Assembly: GCA_903851035.1 (NCBI GenBank)
Contig: CAINND010000094.1
Coordinates: 1-64,000 of the forward strand
From: an uncultured Acidobacteriota bacterium
GTDB lineage: Bacteria; Acidobacteriota; Terriglobia; Terriglobales; Acidobacteriaceae
Length of the DNA: 64,000 bases
Direction of reading: 5' to 3'
Of this stretch, positions 63,189 through 64,000 are shown piece by piece. Numbering within the stretch: the stretch's first letter is position 1; each line of letters opens with the position of its first letter. The notes below the pieces were generated by a model that made no database searches, was not told where the DNA came from, and saw nothing but the letters and a program-made list of their open reading frames with translations. The position numbers were made by a program, and so were the translations under genes.

Positions 63189-64000
63189 ATGGCAGCAGTT
63201 CCAGTCGCACATAACAGAATCATCGAAGCGATCATGGAGACAATAGAGATTCCGGATTCCGCTTACGATACAGCCGAAGCTCGTTACAAAGACATCGGTA
63301 ACTGGTTTGGCCGACAGGACTCCAACTGCGGTCGATTTGAGCCCCACATTCTGCCCCAAGGCTCGTTTCGCCTGGGAACGGTAAATCGACCATTGGACGA
63401 AAATACCGCCTACGATCTCGACCTGAGCTGCAAACTCGAAAACGGCATCACGAAACAGACATTTACGCAGGAACAGCTGAAGGTCCTGGTGGGTGTTGAT
63501 GTCGAAAGCTATCGAAACGCGCGCGGAATCAGCGAGCCGACACGAGAAAAACACCGTTGCTGGAGGTTGATCTACGCTGATCAACTTAGCTTTCACATGG
63601 ATATCGTGCCCTGTATACCTGAGGAAACAACCGCAAGAAAGACCGTCGAAGAGGCAATGCTTAAAGCCGGCGCCGATCGGATACTTTCCCAACGAGTCGC
63701 GAACCTGGCCGTCTCAATCACCGATAACCGGCACCCCAGCTATCGCCAAATCAGTCCTATTTGGAAACTCAGTAATCCTGAGGGTTATGCTCAATGGTTT
63801 GAAACGAGAATGAAGCTCGCAGCTGGACTGCTCGAAAAACGTGCGGCGGACGCTCGGCTCGCGCAGATCGACGAGTTGCCTGTGTTCCGTTGGAAGACCC
63901 CATTGCAGCGCTGTGTTCAGCTCCTAAAGCGCCACCGCGACCTCATGTTTCAGACGAACTCCGACGTTCATCCAATCTCAATAATCATAACAACGCTAGC
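63189..64000 (+). CDS. CD-NTase (cGAS/DncV-like nucleotidyltransferase), 5' part, runs off the right edge
   Basis: At least 270 codons, open to the edge. The nucleotidyltransferase signature is clear: LPQGSFRLGTVNRPL with G58-S59, D76-x-D78 in AYDLDLSCKL and the third acid D138 in LSFHMDIVPC. An ISPIWKLSNPEGYAQWFE segment and a helical C-terminal part follow (LQRCVQLLKRHRDLMFQ). These are features of CBASS CD-NTases, which make cyclic oligonucleotides on phage infection and trigger an effector. The effector and any accessory genes would lie to the right. Confidence 0.9.
   Translation, partial: MAAVPVAHNRIIEAIMETIEIPDSAYDTAEARYKDIGNWFGRQDSNCGRFEPHILPQGSFRLGTVNRPLDENTAYDLDLSCKLENGITKQTFTQEQLKVLVGVDVESYRNARGISEPTREKHRCWRLIYADQLSFHMDIVPCIPEETTARKTVEEAMLKAGADRILSQRVANLAVSITDNRHPSYRQISPIWKLSNPEGYAQWFETRMKLAAGLLEKRAADARLAQIDELPVFRWKTPLQRCVQLLKRHRDLMFQTNSDVHPISIIITTL

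Larger units (their letters stand above)
51211..64000. mobile_element. Integrase-headed defence island (right end outside the window)
   Basis: A tyrosine recombinase sits next to the conserved isc operon, followed by HTH/excisionase-like genes, a gene-poor patch and a run of antiviral-type genes. The composition is less GC-rich than the isc genes. No tRNA target or direct-repeat attachment pair is visible, so the borders are approximate. Confidence 0.6.

Overview
The window reads as a chromosomal segment of an Acidobacteriota member, most likely class Terriglobia. The base composition is GC-rich. The lineage is suggested by a VWFA-related protein of the acidobacterial type (36663-37601), a giant SBBP/choice-of-anchor-D protein whose membrane hairpin sits near a C-terminal Ig-like domain (29826-35771), and many GGGGCACCC-footed palindromes. 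No rRNA, tRNA or CRISPR array was found. The placement comes from gene content, not from a marker gene.

Left part (1-15.5 kb): housekeeping genes (tolC-like, truA, aldehyde dehydrogenase, a TrkA-type potassium channel, nnrD/E, tsaE, fabI, an SDR oxidoreductase) are interrupted by three AT-richer DNA modification/restriction loci. These are a C-protein-controlled HNH restriction enzyme with a convergent m5C methylase (4.0-6.2 kb), an m5C methylase fused in one chain to a BsuBI/PstI-type endonuclease (9.7-11.8 kb), and a beta-class amino-methylase fused to a PD-(D/E)XK nuclease domain (13.2-14.8 kb).

Middle part (15.8-44.9 kb): envelope proteins come first, followed by a signalling cluster. 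That cluster has a near-consensus sigma-54 promoter with upstream direct repeats, a HisKA-like protein lacking an ATPase domain, an NtrC-type activator and a receiver-like partner. Next is a stretch rich in REP-like palindromes with a RAYT transposase remnant. Then come lon, preceded by a HAIR (HspR) operator, the giant secreted protein, a MoaD-MoaE fusion, an Hfq-like protein, suhB, a ferredoxin, fba, rph and murI. Near-copies of a ~110-bp repeat lie at 6.4 kb and 42.3 kb.

The iron-sulfur operon (45.1-51.2 kb) is iscR-iscS-iscU-iscA-hscB-hscA-fdx-iscX, read in one direction. It has a promoter and two near-identical operator-like palindromes in front of iscR. It covers sulfur release (IscS), scaffold assembly (IscU), A-type carriage (IscA), Hsp70/J-protein transfer (HscA/HscB), electron supply (Fdx) and regulation (IscR, IscX).

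Right part (51.2-64.0 kb): a defence island begins at a tyrosine recombinase whose first catalytic arginine appears to be replaced. Two small HTH proteins follow, then a gene-poor stretch. After it comes a same-strand gene set of a 1,497-aa SF1 helicase with a Vsr/MTES_1575-like nuclease end, a J-domain-like protein and an ApeA-like HEPN protein. Next is an Orc1/Cdc6-like AAA ATPase, divergent from a CD-NTase (CBASS-type nucleotide second-messenger synthase) that runs off the right edge. The helicase/J-protein/HEPN set is the best candidate for an undescribed system.
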